A stretch of DNA of 64,000 nt, taken from assembly GCF_024295625.1 (NCBI RefSeq), contig NZ_JANCOJ010000003.1, positions 1 to 64,000 on the forward strand, in the 5' to 3' direction. Made by a program: the position numbers and the translations under genes. This DNA comes from Streptococcus sp. CF8_St5-11 (GTDB lineage Bacteria > Bacillota > Bacilli > Lactobacillales > Streptococcaceae). Shown here in pieces: positions 38,874-46,689 of this stretch. The notes beneath the pieces are model-generated. The model did no database searches. It was not told the DNA's origin and worked only from the letters and a program-made list of their open reading frames with translations. Numbering within the stretch: position 1 is the first letter of the stretch; each line of letters starts with the position of its first letter.

Positions 38874-39662
38874 ATGAAAAAAACGGAAAAGTTAAGTAGA
38901 TGGTTGCTGATTTTGATTGTTTTCGAAGTACTTCTTTTACTTTACTGCTTGTTTTTTGCAAGAGAGATTCTGATTGAAGAAGGATTGTTCTTTGTTTTAG
39001 GATTATTTTCTGCTATTGTCTTATCGGATTTATTGTTGACATGGACCATCCTGTTGTCATTTGCCCTTGGGATTGTCTTTTTGGTGGCGGGTGTTGTCTA
39101 TATCCCATTTCATCAAGCCTTGCTCTTGCTCTTTAGTTTTCCGATCTTGATTGGAATCTTGACCCGAATTCGCTATCACCTCTTTAAAGAGATTGCAAAA
39201 GTGAAGGATCAAGAGCCAGAAGCTTACGCAGATTACCGCAACCGCATCGCTTCTTATGGCGGACAAACCAATGATACGATTCAGGCCTTACTCATTCACT
39301 GGTCGCATGAGGAATTGTTCTTCCAATTGCAACCGAGAGAGTACAATCGGACCTTGAACCAAATCAACTATTTGTTAACGCATCATCTAAAGCCAAATGA
39401 AAGCTTGTATTATGTATCAGACGGTAATTTCTTGATCTTATCTTCTGATAGCGAGCGGGATCTGAAGAGCGATTATATGACGGTCTTAAAACCACAGTTG
39501 GAAGGACTGGTTTTCCAAGGAGAAGATGGGGTTCAGGGCATCCAATTTCAGTCAGGATTTCTTGTAGTGGATCAATCCAATCGAACCAAATACCATCGCT
39601 ATAAAGAAATGATTCGTTACTTAAAACGTCAACTTGAAACAGATATTATTGTGGAATATTAG
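38874..39662 (+). CDS. membrane protein with GGDEF-like C-terminal domain
   Basis: 262 aa, not a recognised named family. Four hydrophobic segments lie at about 10-30, 35-56, 58-78 and 80-97. The soluble tail (about 130-262) has the layout of a GGDEF domain: a strand-like ALLIHWSHEELFF, a helix, then YYVSDGNFLIL where the GGDEF motif should be (DGNF at 183-186), then GIQFQSGFLVV and a final helix with KRQLETDIIVEY. The signature is degenerate, so no cyclase activity is expected. By analogy to PelD-type proteins it may control the synthase encoded next. This is inference from pattern. Confidence 0.6.
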   Translation: MKKTEKLSRWLLILIVFEVLLLLYCLFFAREILIEEGLFFVLGLFSAIVLSDLLLTWTILLSFALGIVFLVAGVVYIPFHQALLLLFSFPILIGILTRIRYHLFKEIAKVKDQEPEAYADYRNRIASYGGQTNDTIQALLIHWSHEELFFQLQPREYNRTLNQINYLLTHHLKPNESLYYVSDGNFLILSSDSERDLKSDYMTVLKPQLEGLVFQGEDGVQGIQFQSGFLVVDQSNRTKYHRYKEMIRYLKRQLETDIIVEY

Positions 39663-39671
39663 GAGGAAAAC

Positions 39672-39812
39672 ATGTCTCTTACAAATATATTTTTTAATAT
39701 AGCTGTAGGCATCAGTGTATTTTTTGCCTTGTGCTTTATTGTATTATTTGTAGCTTATACGGTGATTTACCGCCGTGTCAATAAAAACTTTAAGGCGGTG
39801 GACCATGATTAG
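39672..39812 (+). CDS. 46-aa single-span membrane protein
   Basis: A small ORF starting MSLTNIFFNIAVGISVFF, with one long hydrophobic segment (about 6-34) and a basic tail YRRVNKNFKAVDHD. AGGAGG lies 6 nt before the ATG. Its stop overlaps the synthase start (ATGATTAG), implying translational coupling. It is likely a real accessory subunit of the polysaccharide synthase. No family recognised. Confidence 0.75.
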   Translation: MSLTNIFFNIAVGISVFFALCFIVLFVAYTVIYRRVNKNFKAVDHD

Positions 39813-41115
39813 TCAAATTGTGATGATTATTGCCTTGATTTCGATCTGGTTATCCTTAGCCTGGGGCTTAGTAATCCTCTTTTCAGCCGTTCATTTTTGG
39901 TTTAAACACAGTGATTTTCGTGTTAATACGGATCCGCTTCCTTATTATCCAAAAGTGACCATTGTCGTACCCGCCCATAATGAGGATGTGGTTATTGCAC
40001 AAACAGCCAAAGCGATCCTTGATATGAACTACCCACATGATCGTGTAGAATTACTGCTCTTTGCGGATAATTGTTCCGATCGCACCTATGAAGAGTGTTT
40101 GGCGGTTAAAGCATTGCCAGAGTATGCAGGACGTGATTTGACCATTATCAATCGAAGTGGGACAGGTGGGAAAGCCGGTGTGCTAAATGACGCTTTGGCG
40201 ATGGCGACTGGAGACTATATCTGCGTCTATGATGCAGATGCCATGCCTGAAAAGAATGCTCTTTATTTCCTTGTGAAAGAAGTGCTCAAAGATCCAGAAC
40301 GTCATGTAGCTTCTTTCGGTCGCAATAAAACACGGAATGCCAATCAAAACTTCTTGACCCGCTGTATCAACCAAGAAATTGTCGTTACCCAACGGGTTCA
40401 TCATGTGGGCATGTGGCATCTCTTTAAGATTGGACGGATTCCAGGAACTAACTTCATTATTCAAACCGAATTCGTCAAGAGTATTGGAGGATGGAAAAAC
40501 GGTGCCTTGACTGAGGATACGGATATTTCCTTCAAGATTATGCAAAGTGGGAAGTTGATTGCGCTAGCCTATAATTCAGAAGCCTTTCAACAAGAGCCAG
40601 AAACTCTGAAGAGTTACTATATGCAACGGAAACGTTGGGCCAAAGGGAATTATGAAGTGGTTCTTTCCAACTTCAAGCATTTATTTGGTAAGGGAAATTG
40701 GCGCGTGAAGTTAGAAGTGACCAACTATTCCTGTGTCTTCTTCTGGTTTAACGCAGCCATCGTCTTATCGGACTTGATCTTTTTTGCCAATATTCTGGCC
40801 ATGTGTATCCATACAGTGGTGCCAGGTGTGCAAATTCCATTTGCCTTTGATTCAGAAAATATCTATATTGCGCAATTGATGTTGTTCAATTGGGTCTTGA
40901 TGATTGGACTTTATCTGCTTCAGATTAATGTGGCTCTTGCCTCACAATTTGGTCAAGCCACTACCAAGCAAATTTGGTTGGCTTTGGCTGCCTATTTCAC
41001 CTATTCTCAACTGTTTATCATTGTGTCGATTGATGCCATCTCTTCGATTGTGATGGATAAACTATTGCACCGGAAAGAAACCAAATGGGTTAAAACAAAA
41101 CGATTCGCAGGATAG
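39805..41115 (+). CDS. processive GT2 polysaccharide synthase
   Basis: 436-aa family 2 glycosyltransferase embedded in the membrane. N-terminal membrane segment (about 4-30). Catalytic signatures are ADNCSD (Asp88), DAD (143-145), TED (236-238) and QRKRW (274-278), the QxxRW mark of processive synthases such as cellulose, hyaluronan and poly-GlcNAc synthases. Three to four membrane segments follow (about 310-425). No PilZ domain. Start at the ATG overlapping the 46-aa gene. With the epimerase upstream, a ManNAc- or GlcNAc-containing polymer is likely, but the sugar is not proven. Confidence 0.88.
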   Translation: MISQIVMIIALISIWLSLAWGLVILFSAVHFWFKHSDFRVNTDPLPYYPKVTIVVPAHNEDVVIAQTAKAILDMNYPHDRVELLLFADNCSDRTYEECLAVKALPEYAGRDLTIINRSGTGGKAGVLNDALAMATGDYICVYDADAMPEKNALYFLVKEVLKDPERHVASFGRNKTRNANQNFLTRCINQEIVVTQRVHHVGMWHLFKIGRIPGTNFIIQTEFVKSIGGWKNGALTEDTDISFKIMQSGKLIALAYNSEAFQQEPETLKSYYMQRKRWAKGNYEVVLSNFKHLFGKGNWRVKLEVTNYSCVFFWFNAAIVLSDLIFFANILAMCIHTVVPGVQIPFAFDSENIYIAQLMLFNWVLMIGLYLLQINVALASQFGQATTKQIWLALAAYFTYSQLFIIVSIDAISSIVMDKLLHRKETKWVKTKRFAG

Positions 41116-41123
41116 GAGAGATT

Positions 41124-42227
41124 ATGAATACGAAAAAGATGAGATATGTATGGTTTCTAGTCATCCTTTGCATTTTCTGTTTGACCTTGTTTTTAGCGAG
41201 AACGAGAAGTAAAGTGGAGATGCGAAATCGAATTTATCGTCAGTGGAATGAGCATTTTGTTGTTTCAAAAGGGAAAGAATCCTATGTTCGAACCACCAAT
41301 GATAGCAATCAAACGGTAGTGTTATCCGAGGCGCAAAGTTATGGAATGCTCATTACTGTTGCAGCTGCCGAAAAAGGACAAGCCCAACAAGCAGACTTTG
41401 ACCGACTCTATCACTATTATCTAAATCATCGCTTAGAAGGTACCCAATTGATGTCTTGGAAACAAACCATCAGCAATGGGAAAGCAAAAGATGAGGATCA
41501 TAACGCCACAGATGGAGACCTCTACATCGCCTATGCTCTTCTAAAAGCCGCTCAGCAATGGCCAAAGCAAGCTAAAGACTACCAGGCTCAAGCCAAAGCG
41601 ATTTTAGAAGATATTCTCGCACACAACTACAATGAAGAAACTGGTGTGTTAACGGTGGGGAATTGGGCCAATCAGGACTCGGAATTTTATCATTTGATGC
41701 GGACGTCTGATACACTGCCAGCGCAATTCCAGATCTTTTATGAAGTGACAAAAGATTCGAAGTGGTTGGATATCAAAGAAAAGATGTTGCAGCAACTCCA
41801 AACAATCAGCTCCCAAACAAAAACTGGTTTACTACCTGATTTCATCTGGGTAGATGAGCAAGGAACGCGCGTAGCGGATCCAAAGACGATTGAATCCAAG
41901 TATGATGGTGCCTACTCGTATAACGCTTGTCGCCTTCCATACAACCTTGTTCAAAGTAAGGACGCAGCCAGTCAAAAATTGGTGAAAAAGATGCTTAACT
42001 TTTTCAAGAGTCAAAGAAACCTGTATGCAGGTTATGACTTGAAAGGGAAGGCCTTGAACAATCATCAGGCAGCAAGTTTTTTGGCACCGATTGTCTATGC
42101 CTCTGAACATGAAAAAGGCTATTTGAAGTTGGTGCAACAGAACAAGTATATCTTTACACAAGATCTACCTCTGAACAACTATTACGATGCAACCATGACA
42201 ACCATGATTGCACTTGAATTGTTCTAA
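41124..42227 (+). CDS. GH8 family glycoside hydrolase (BcsZ-like)
   Basis: 367 aa with an N-terminal membrane anchor (about 8-25) and an external GH8 (alpha6/alpha6) domain. Conserved acidic sites are Glu69 in LSEAQSYGM and the ATDGDLYIAYAL block (about 128-139). GH8 enzymes accompany synthase loci and trim or edit the growing polymer, as BcsZ does for cellulose and PssZ for the Listeria polysaccharide. Last gene of the operon, followed by a terminator. Confidence 0.88.
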   Translation: MNTKKMRYVWFLVILCIFCLTLFLARTRSKVEMRNRIYRQWNEHFVVSKGKESYVRTTNDSNQTVVLSEAQSYGMLITVAAAEKGQAQQADFDRLYHYYLNHRLEGTQLMSWKQTISNGKAKDEDHNATDGDLYIAYALLKAAQQWPKQAKDYQAQAKAILEDILAHNYNEETGVLTVGNWANQDSEFYHLMRTSDTLPAQFQIFYEVTKDSKWLDIKEKMLQQLQTISSQTKTGLLPDFIWVDEQGTRVADPKTIESKYDGAYSYNACRLPYNLVQSKDAASQKLVKKMLNFFKSQRNLYAGYDLKGKALNNHQAASFLAPIVYASEHEKGYLKLVQQNKYIFTQDLPLNNYYDATMTTMIALELF

Positions 42228-42235
42228 ATACTTGA

Positions 42236-42289
42236 GAAGAGAGAGTTCCCCAAGATGGCTCGCCATTTTGTTGGGATTCTCTTCTTTTG
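42236..42289 (+). terminator. terminator of the exopolysaccharide operon
   Basis: GAAGAGA (42236-42242) pairs with TCTCTTC (42278-42284), with an inner CCCCAA/TTGGG pairing, then TTTT. Confidence 0.7.
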
Positions 42290-42449
42290 ATTCTCGAAAA
42301 AAGGACCCAATAGCAATTAGGCAGTCTATTTTCGAAAAATAATGGTGAAAATTGCCTGGAAACTACCTGAAAAATCATGCTCTGAGCAGAAAACTTTTAT
42401 TCTCAAAGGATTTTCTATATAATAGAGGATACAAAGGATGGAAGAGTTT

Positions 42450-42839
42450 ATGTATCGAGTGATTGAAATGTACGGGGACTGTGAACCCTGGTGGTTTTTA
42501 GAAGGTTGGGAAGATGATATCGTGAGTAGTCGGAAGTTCGAAGACTATTACCAGGCTTTGAAATACTACAAGCAGAAATGGTTGGAGTTAAATGAGCACT
42601 TTCCAAGTTATAAGAGTCGGAGTGACCTCATGACGATCTTTTGGGATACCAAGGAGCAAGAGTGGTGTGAGGACTGCAGTGAAGATGTGCAGTTTTTCCA
42701 TTCGATTGTCCTCCTAGAAGACGAGCACAAGATCCCTAAAAGTAAGCTCCGCCCAGGCTACGAAAAGGAAAAAGGCAGTCGCAAGCACCGTTCTTGTCAA
42801 TATACACTCGATTCAAAAAAGGGGACAACCCTGTCATAA
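42450..42839 (+). CDS. DUF1033 family protein
   Basis: 129-aa cytoplasmic protein, rich in Trp and acidic residues at the N-terminus (MYRVIEMYGDCEPWWFLEGW) with a basic C-terminal end. DUF1033 genes typically precede comGA in streptococci. Function unknown. The ATG at 42450 was chosen for GGAAG just upstream and for the family N-terminus. A -10 TATAAT is at 42418-42423. Confidence 0.85.
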   Translation: MYRVIEMYGDCEPWWFLEGWEDDIVSSRKFEDYYQALKYYKQKWLELNEHFPSYKSRSDLMTIFWDTKEQEWCEDCSEDVQFFHSIVLLEDEHKIPKSKLRPGYEKEKGSRKHRSCQYTLDSKKGTTLS

Positions 42840-42897
42840 GAGACATTCGGAAGATTTTTTAGAGCGATCTAGAAAGTCTTCTTTTTTTGTCTTCTTT

Positions 42898-42905
42898 TTC
42901 GAATA
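42898..42905 (+). promoter_or_regulatory. SigX (ComX) cin-box of comGA
   Basis: TTCGAATA, fitting the streptococcal TNCGAATA cin-box, after a T-rich stretch and 21 nt before the comGA start codon. Competence-specific promoter of the comG operon. Confidence 0.85.
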
Positions 42906-42926
42906 GTATAAGTGAGAGGAGGAACT

Positions 42927-43868
42927 ATGGTTCAAGAAATTGCAAAAAAATTGATCCGCATGGGGAAAAAGGAAGAAGCTCAGGATCTTTACTTCATTCC
43001 TCGGAAGGAGGAGTACCAAGTTTTTATGAGGGTGGGAGACGAGAGGCGCTTTGTGCAGTCCTTCCCTTTTGAGGACATGACGGCTATTATCAGCCACTTC
43101 AAATTTGTAGCAGGGATGAATGTGGGAGAAAAAAGGCGCAGCCAGCTAGGATCGTGTGATTACCCTTTGGAGAATGGAGTGGTCTCGATTCGCTTGTCGA
43201 CGGTGGGGGATTATCGTGGCTATGAAAGCTTGGTCATTCGGCTCTTGCATGATGAGGAACGTGAATTGCGGTTTTGGTTTGACCAGTTGCCGGACTTGCA
43301 GAAGAAATTGGCTGGTCGTGGGCTTTATCTTTTTGCGGGCCCCGTTGGCTCGGGAAAGACCACTCTCATGCATGCTTTAGCGCAAGAGCGCTTTGCGGAC
43401 CAGCAAGTCATGTCTATTGAAGATCCTGTCGAGATCAAGCAGGATAATATGCTTCAGCTTCAGCTGAATGACCAGATCGGCATGACCTATGACAACCTGA
43501 TCAAACTCTCCTTACGCCATCGGCCGGACCTTCTCATTATTGGAGAGATCCGAGATAAGGAAACAGCTCGTGCAGTCGTACGAGCTAGTTTGACAGGAGT
43601 CACCGTCTTCTCTACTATTCATGCCAAGAGCGTTCGAGGTGTTTATGAGAGGCTCTTAGAACTTGGAGTGAGTGAGGAAGAACTCAAGATTGTTTTACAA
43701 GGTATTTGCTACCAACGATTAATTGCAGGAGGAGGTGTGGTCGATTTTGCGACGGAAAACTACCAAGAGCACTCAGCCAGCCGCTGGAACCAACAAATGG
43801 ATCTCTTGGCTCAATCGGGATATATCCAGCTGGCTCAGGCCCAAGCCGAAAAAATTATCTACCGCTAA
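42927..43868 (+). CDS. comGA: competence pilus ATPase ComGA
   Basis: 313-aa GspE-type ATPase powering assembly of the DNA-uptake pilus. Walker A GPVGSGKTTLMH, the Asp box SIEDPVEI and Walker B LLIIGEIRDKETA are present. Start ATG at 42927 with GAGGAGG upstream. First gene of comGA-GG, controlled by the cin-box just upstream. Its last 120 nt overlap the comGB frame. Confidence 0.94.
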   Translation: MVQEIAKKLIRMGKKEEAQDLYFIPRKEEYQVFMRVGDERRFVQSFPFEDMTAIISHFKFVAGMNVGEKRRSQLGSCDYPLENGVVSIRLSTVGDYRGYESLVIRLLHDEERELRFWFDQLPDLQKKLAGRGLYLFAGPVGSGKTTLMHALAQERFADQQVMSIEDPVEIKQDNMLQLQLNDQIGMTYDNLIKLSLRHRPDLLIIGEIRDKETARAVVRASLTGVTVFSTIHAKSVRGVYERLLELGVSEEELKIVLQGICYQRLIAGGGVVDFATENYQEHSASRWNQQMDLLAQSGYIQLAQAQAEKIIYR

Positions 43869-44832
43869 ACAAAAGCAAATCATCGAATTGTTTTTGAATC
43901 TTTATTCGAGTGGTTTTCACCTATCTGAGATTGTCGATTTTCTGGATCGCTCTCACCTAGTGGAGAGTCGTTTGGTTTCCCAGATGCGAGAGGATCTCTC
44001 GCGGGGGCGGAGTTTTTCAGAGATGATGGCGGGGATCGGTTTTTCAGATGCAGTGACGACACAGCTGTCTCTCGCTGAACTCCATGGCAATCTTGCATTG
44101 AGCTTGGAGAAAATCAGTGCTTACCTAGAAAACATGCGCAAGGTCAAGAAAAAGCTGATTGAGGTGAGCACTTATCCTCTTATCTTGCTTGGATTTTTAG
44201 TTCTGATTATGCTAGGCTTGCGCAATTACTTGCTTCCTCAAATGGATGCTCAAAATATTGGGACGCAATTGATCAGTTCCTTCCCCCAACTCTTTTTGGT
44301 CTTAGGAGCGGGACTGGTGACCTTCTTCTTACTCGGCTTTCTCTATTATCGAAAGTCAGGCAAGATCAACGTTTTTAGAACCTTGTCTCATCTGCCTTTC
44401 GGAAAAGGCATGATTCAAGCTTATTTGACAGCCTATTATGCCAGAGAATGGGGCAATCTGATTGGGCAAGGATTGGAGTTGTCTCAGATTTTTTCCATGA
44501 TGCAGGACCAAAAATCCCAGCTTTTTCAAGAAATTGGAAGGGACTTAGCTCTTTCTTTAGACCGTGGCCAGTCCTTTTCAGAGACGGTCAGGGGGTATCC
44601 TTTTTTCAAAAAAGAATTGCCCCTTATGATTGAATATGGTGAAGTCAAATCAAAGCTCGGAAGTGAACTAGAGATCTATGCTGAAAAAACATGGGAAGAT
44701 TTCTTTCGTCGGGTTCACAAGGCCATGAATGTGATACAACCCTTGGTGTTTGTCTTTGTAGCTCTTGTGATTGTCTTACTCTATGCAGCCATGTTGCTGC
44801 CGATTTATCAAAATATGGAGGTTCATTTATGA
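43747..44832 (+). CDS. comGB: competence pilus membrane platform protein ComGB
   Basis: GspF-type inner membrane platform with three membrane segments (VSTYPLILLGFLVLIMLGL and two more) and the conserved C-terminal MNVIQPLVFVFVALVIVLLY in two blocks. By homology the protein should begin near DISSWLRPK, but no ATG, GTG or TTG exists there in frame. The nearest usable start is TTG at 43747, with AGGAGG 11 nt upstream, giving 361 aa and a 122-nt out-of-frame overlap with comGA. The start is uncertain; the stop is firm. Confidence 0.85.
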   Translation: MRRKTTKSTQPAAGTNKWISWLNRDISSWLRPKPKKLSTAKQKQIIELFLNLYSSGFHLSEIVDFLDRSHLVESRLVSQMREDLSRGRSFSEMMAGIGFSDAVTTQLSLAELHGNLALSLEKISAYLENMRKVKKKLIEVSTYPLILLGFLVLIMLGLRNYLLPQMDAQNIGTQLISSFPQLFLVLGAGLVTFFLLGFLYYRKSGKINVFRTLSHLPFGKGMIQAYLTAYYAREWGNLIGQGLELSQIFSMMQDQKSQLFQEIGRDLALSLDRGQSFSETVRGYPFFKKELPLMIEYGEVKSKLGSELEIYAEKTWEDFFRRVHKAMNVIQPLVFVFVALVIVLLYAAMLLPIYQNMEVHL

Positions 44833-45146
44833 AAAAATTAAAAACCTATAAGGTTAAAGCCTTTACACTTATTGAAATGTTGGTGGTCTTATTGATCATC
44901 AGTGTGCTCTTATTGCTCTTTGTGCCGAATTTGACCAAGCAAAAAGACTCCGTGAAAGAGACAGGAAATGCAGCGGTTGTGAAGGTGGTCGAAAGCCAGG
45001 CTGAATTGTACGAGCTCAATCATACCAATGACCAAGCCACTCTAGCAAAGCTGATTGCGGATGGAAATATTACCAACAAACAAGCAGAATCTTATCGTGC
45101 CTATTATGCGAAAAATAGTGGAGAAACTCGTGCGGTTGCAGATTAA
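44829..45146 (+). CDS. comGC: major competence pseudopilin ComGC
   Basis: 105-aa major pilin of the DNA-uptake pilus. Prepilin peptidase site KAFTLIE (about 10-16) precedes a 20-residue hydrophobic helix. The start ATG overlaps the comGB stop by 4 nt, with GGAGG 6 nt upstream. Processed by the prepilin peptidase PilD/ComC encoded elsewhere. Confidence 0.94.
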   Translation: MKKLKTYKVKAFTLIEMLVVLLIISVLLLLFVPNLTKQKDSVKETGNAAVVKVVESQAELYELNHTNDQATLAKLIADGNITNKQAESYRAYYAKNSGETRAVAD

Positions 45147-45540
45147 GGCCTTCACCTTGGTGGAGACCCTTCTGACCTTGATGATCGTCAGTTTTATCTA
45201 TCTGGGCTTATCGGGATCGATCAGGACGAGCTTTCAGCAGGTGGAAGAAAAAGTATTTTTTGCAGAGTTTGAACACCTCTATCAAGAAAGCCAAAAGATA
45301 GCCTTGGCAAGGCAAACGGAATTGGATGTTGAAGTGACTGCAAGGAAGATTCAAACGCCCTACCAGACGGTGGAGATTCCTGATTCTGTCATTTTGCAAG
45401 ATCCTAAAACTATTCGTTTAGACCGTGCAGGTGGCAATTCATCCCTGGCCAATGTTCACTTTCAGACACAGAGAGGAGTGGTGACCTATCAACTGTCGCT
45501 TGGAAATGGGAAAATTAAAAAAAGCATCCGTTCCCGCTAG
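45106..45540 (+). CDS. comGD: minor competence pseudopilin ComGD
   Basis: 144 aa with prepilin motif KAFTLVE and an adjacent hydrophobic helix (TLLTLMIVSFIYLGLSGS). It overlaps the comGC end by 41 nt when started at the ATG at 45106. The GTG at 45130 is an alternative nearer the signal. Minor pilin thought to help initiate the pilus. Confidence 0.88.
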   Translation: MRKIVEKLVRLQIKAFTLVETLLTLMIVSFIYLGLSGSIRTSFQQVEEKVFFAEFEHLYQESQKIALARQTELDVEVTARKIQTPYQTVEIPDSVILQDPKTIRLDRAGGNSSLANVHFQTQRGVVTYQLSLGNGKIKKSIRSR

Positions 45541-45793
45541 TATTCTTATAGAATCCTTAGTTGCCTTGGGTTTATTTGCCATGATTACGACCTTATTGTT
45601 AGGGGAGATCCGGCGTTCGCGCAAGGAGCGACTAGCGGATTTCAAAGAGGTAGAGGTCATATCTGTCGCTCAAATGGCGCTTCAGACAGGGCAAAATCAT
45701 CTGGAGGCCAATGGTATTCAGGTTCAAGTCGAAAAAGATGCCGATCAACTCACGGTCTATCATCAAGGGAAGGTGGTACTGCATGTGGAATAA
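45506..45793 (+). CDS. comGE: minor competence pseudopilin ComGE
   Basis: 95 aa. Basic N-terminus, then ILIESLVALGLFAMITTLLL, a pseudopilin-like helix with Glu at the +5-like position. Overlaps comGD by 35 nt. Start is the ATG at 45506. The comGF start overlaps its end by 11 nt. Confidence 0.86.
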   Translation: MGKLKKASVPASILIESLVALGLFAMITTLLLGEIRRSRKERLADFKEVEVISVAQMALQTGQNHLEANGIQVQVEKDADQLTVYHQGKVVLHVE

Positions 45794-46235
45794 CGGAAAG
45801 GTCAAGGCCTTTACCCTGCTCGAAGCCTTGGTCGCTCTCTTGGTGCTCAGTGGGGGAGTGTTGGTCTTTCAAGGCTTGACCAAGCTCCTGCATGCTGAAT
45901 TGGACTACCAGGCACATCAAAAGCAGGAAGAATGGATACTTTTTCAGCAACAATTGCAGGTGGAATTGGATCGGAGTCATTTTGAAAAAGTAGCGGACAA
46001 TCATATCTACTTGGTTCAGGATCAAAAACCAATTGCCATTGGTCAATCGAAAGGGGATGATATCCGAAAAACAGATGATAAGGGCAGGGGCTATCAGCCT
46101 ATGATTTCAGGGGTTCACTCTAGTCAGATTTGGCAGGAGGGAGAGTCGCTTCATCTGCGGTTGAATTTTGAAGATGGTCTAGAAAGGGAGTATGTCTACC
46201 ATGTGGTACCAGCGATACAAAATGAAAAAAGTTAA
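45783..46235 (+). CDS. comGF: minor competence pseudopilin ComGF
   Basis: 150 aa with prepilin motif KAFTLLE followed by ALVALLVLSGGVLVFQGL. The body carries the ComGF-type pattern (WILFQQQLQVELDRS). The start ATG at 45783 lies inside the comGE end. Minor pilin of the uptake pilus. Confidence 0.87.
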   Translation: MWNNGKVKAFTLLEALVALLVLSGGVLVFQGLTKLLHAELDYQAHQKQEEWILFQQQLQVELDRSHFEKVADNHIYLVQDQKPIAIGQSKGDDIRKTDDKGRGYQPMISGVHSSQIWQEGESLHLRLNFEDGLEREYVYHVVPAIQNEKS

Positions 46236-46659
46236 GGCTGGTGTCTTGCTTTACGCTCTCTTGATGGCAGCGATTTTTAGTCTCTTGCTTCAGTTTTACC
46301 TGCACCGTCAGGTTGCGGAAAGACGGATCTTAAAGACGAGTCAAGATCGCCTTCGGGCCTATGCTTTGGTGCAAATGGCTCTTGAAAAGAGAAAGAGTGA
46401 TGAGAAGACATCAGAGATTCATTTAAAATCTGGAACCGTTCAGCTAAAGAAGGATACTGGTTTTCTTCATGCCCAGGCTGAGATGGATGGCGAAAGCTAT
46501 GAGTTTGTCCTTCCAGTAAGGGAAGAAAAAGAAAGTAAGAAGAGCCAAAAAGAAAAGAAGAAGACACAGAAAGATAAGGAGAAGGCAGGGAGCGAAACGC
46601 CTTCTGAAGAGACGCTAAACGAGACCAAGGAACCATCAGAAAATAGCGAAAAAGACTAA
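46201..46659 (+). CDS. comGG: competence protein ComGG
   Basis: 152 aa. KAGVLLYALLMAAIFSLLLQF is hydrophobic in two overlapping blocks and stands in for a pilin helix without a canonical FTLxE motif. The C-terminal 40 residues are a Lys/Glu/Ser-rich tail. ATG at 46201 was chosen for GGGAG about 10 nt upstream and match to the family start. Overlaps comGF by 35 nt. Last gene of the comG operon. Confidence 0.85.
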   Translation: MWYQRYKMKKVKAGVLLYALLMAAIFSLLLQFYLHRQVAERRILKTSQDRLRAYALVQMALEKRKSDEKTSEIHLKSGTVQLKKDTGFLHAQAEMDGESYEFVLPVREEKESKKSQKEKKKTQKDKEKAGSETPSEETLNETKEPSENSEKD

Positions 46660-46689
46660 TTTTTGGTATGATAGGGTGCGGAGGAAATC

